Shown here: positions 63,282-64,000 of the stretch, one piece after another
Numbering within the stretch: the first letter of the stretch is position 1
Layout of the letters: the number at the start of each line of letters is the position of its first letter
Assembly (NCBI GenBank): GCA_964370395.1
Contig: CAYJIZ010000012.1
Span: 14,644 to 78,643, forward strand
Source of the DNA: JBGUVL01 sp964370395
GTDB taxonomy: Bacteria; Bacillota_I; Bacilli_A; Erysipelotrichales; Erysipelotrichaceae
Length of the DNA stretch: 64,000 nucleotides
Direction of reading: 5' to 3'
Translations under genes and position numbers: made by a program
The notes under the pieces: model-generated
What the model was told of the DNA's origin: nothing
The model's database searches: none
The model's input: only the letters and a program-made list of their open reading frames with translations

Positions 63282-64000
63282 TTATTTATCCTTATTTAAG
63301 TATATCATATTTGATTTTAAAGTTTTGTGAATTTCATTATAAGCATCGAGATAGCTTTTTTTCACCGCAACACTCACAACTTCTACATTCATGTTTTCAA
63401 GTATTGTACGGCTTAAACTTTTTTGTTTTGAATCTGACTGATCGCCAAGATAGTAATAGACAATCTTATTATTTATAATTTCTCTCGCACCACAATAATT
63501 TGAATAGTATAGATATGCTCTATATACCAACACCCACCAAATATCCATTTCATTTTGTGTTAGCCCTAATCCAATAATATGTATATCATGAGTCAAAAAA
63601 TAACTCACCCAATCCTCATGATTCTTTTCTTCAAAAAGTTTTGAATCAAACATTTTCTTATCTTTCACATCAATAAACCATTTTGATTTCAAACTCATAA
63701 TCTTACTCAAATAATTCGCATAGTGTTCATACCCTAAACAAAGTGATTTAGGATATCTCGCCTCACCATGAATATGGTAAAAACGTTTCTCATCAAACTC
63801 TCTATATCTATATATACTGTACTTCGTTTCCGTTGTTTTGTATTCACCTTCAACTACACCTGTTAACTCCTGATAATGATTTTCTAAATTATAATCATAA
63901 TTAGTCGTAAAAATATGATCAAATGGTAATTTTAAAAAGTCTAAATATATGAAGTTGTCAACGGAAAGTAGACACTTTAAAAAGAACACTGGAAGCCTTG
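63282..64000 (-). CDS. SIR2-like domain protein, 5' end outside the window
   Basis: The frame is open to the right edge, so the N-terminus is missing; a GTG at 63989 is not a convincing start. The visible 239 codons contain HIFTTNYDYNLENHY, FYHIHGEARYPKSLCLGYEHY and HIIGLGLTQNEMDIWW, the TTNYD, HxHG and GxGxxxNExDI pattern of SIR2_2-type anti-phage proteins, which cleave NAD+. The glycine-rich GAGxS motif would be upstream. Cotranscribed with the SRA-DUF3883 nuclease; possibly the abortive arm of a two-gene defence system. Confidence 0.65.
   Translation of the reverse strand, partial: RLPVFFLKCLLSVDNFIYLDFLKLPFDHIFTTNYDYNLENHYQELTGVVEGEYKTTETKYSIYRYREFDEKRFYHIHGEARYPKSLCLGYEHYANYLSKIMSLKSKWFIDVKDKKMFDSKLFEEKNHEDWVSYFLTHDIHIIGLGLTQNEMDIWWVLVYRAYLYYSNYCGAREIINNKIVYYYLGDQSDSKQKSLSRTILENMNVEVVSVAVKKSYLDAYNEIHKTLKSNMIYLNKDK

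Noticed and set aside
1..64000. tRNA, rRNA and replication-origin features
   Set aside because: I looked for cloverleaf ends, rRNA blocks and DnaA-box clusters and saw none; no insertion-sequence transposase was seen either.

Overview
This window is AT-rich bacterial chromosome from a low-GC Bacillota, most likely an Erysipelotrichia-like gut or oral lineage. The basis is strong Shine-Dalgarno sites, an L-box-controlled acetyl-pathway lysine operon, a LoaP-type NusG paralogue, LicR/BglG-type PTS control and rhamnose polysaccharide genes. The assignment is by gene content and style only. One 100-base run of N (51963-52062) lies inside the CRISPR array, so the sequence is a scaffold.

Positions 1-25242 are a surface-polysaccharide locus read on the minus strand. 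It makes dTDP-L-rhamnose (RmlA, RmlC, RmlB, RmlD), UDP-glucuronate (Ugd) and UDP-galactose (GalE). It carries about ten glycosyltransferases, an acyltransferase, a GacI/GacJ-like pair, a DUF2142 membrane protein, an ABC exporter (Wzm/Wzt), a Wzx flippase cut by the window edge and an LCP ligase. A MerR-methyltransferase fusion sits just upstream of a CueR-like promoter for rmlACB. At 25291-28714 a tyrosine recombinase stands divergent to loaP and an initiating phosphoglycosyl transferase. The transferase runs convergently into the 3' end of a wzy-like gene.

Positions 28736-51365 are mainly housekeeping: an M29 aminopeptidase, TypA/BipA, a polysaccharide deacetylase, a SpoU methylase, an M20 amidohydrolase, dapH-dapB-dapA-dapF-lysA behind a lysine riboswitch, a lipid kinase, a Nudix-GNAT fusion, flavodoxins, a HAD phosphatase, RibD-like and SDR reductases, a twice-repeated flavodoxin/TIGR03792 module, and a PTS operon with its divergent regulator.

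Positions 51547-64000 are a defence island. A type V-A CRISPR array (47 visible repeats, 45 complete spacers) lies downstream of cas12a-cas4-cas1-cas2. That operon opens with two extra genes: a 37-residue membrane microprotein (60631-60744, unusually short) and a small HIRAN-domain protein. A WYL regulator with a Nudix hydrolase is transcribed divergently. One 26-bp perfect palindrome contains the predicted -35 boxes of both promoters, so the Cas12a operon looks like a WYL-controlled, inducible unit. Beyond it lie an SRA-DUF3883 modification-dependent nuclease and a SIR2-like protein that runs off the right edge.

The best candidates for something undescribed are the WYL/palindrome/microprotein/HIRAN/Cas12a arrangement, the anti-repeat in the CRISPR leader, and the SIR2 plus SRA-nuclease pair.
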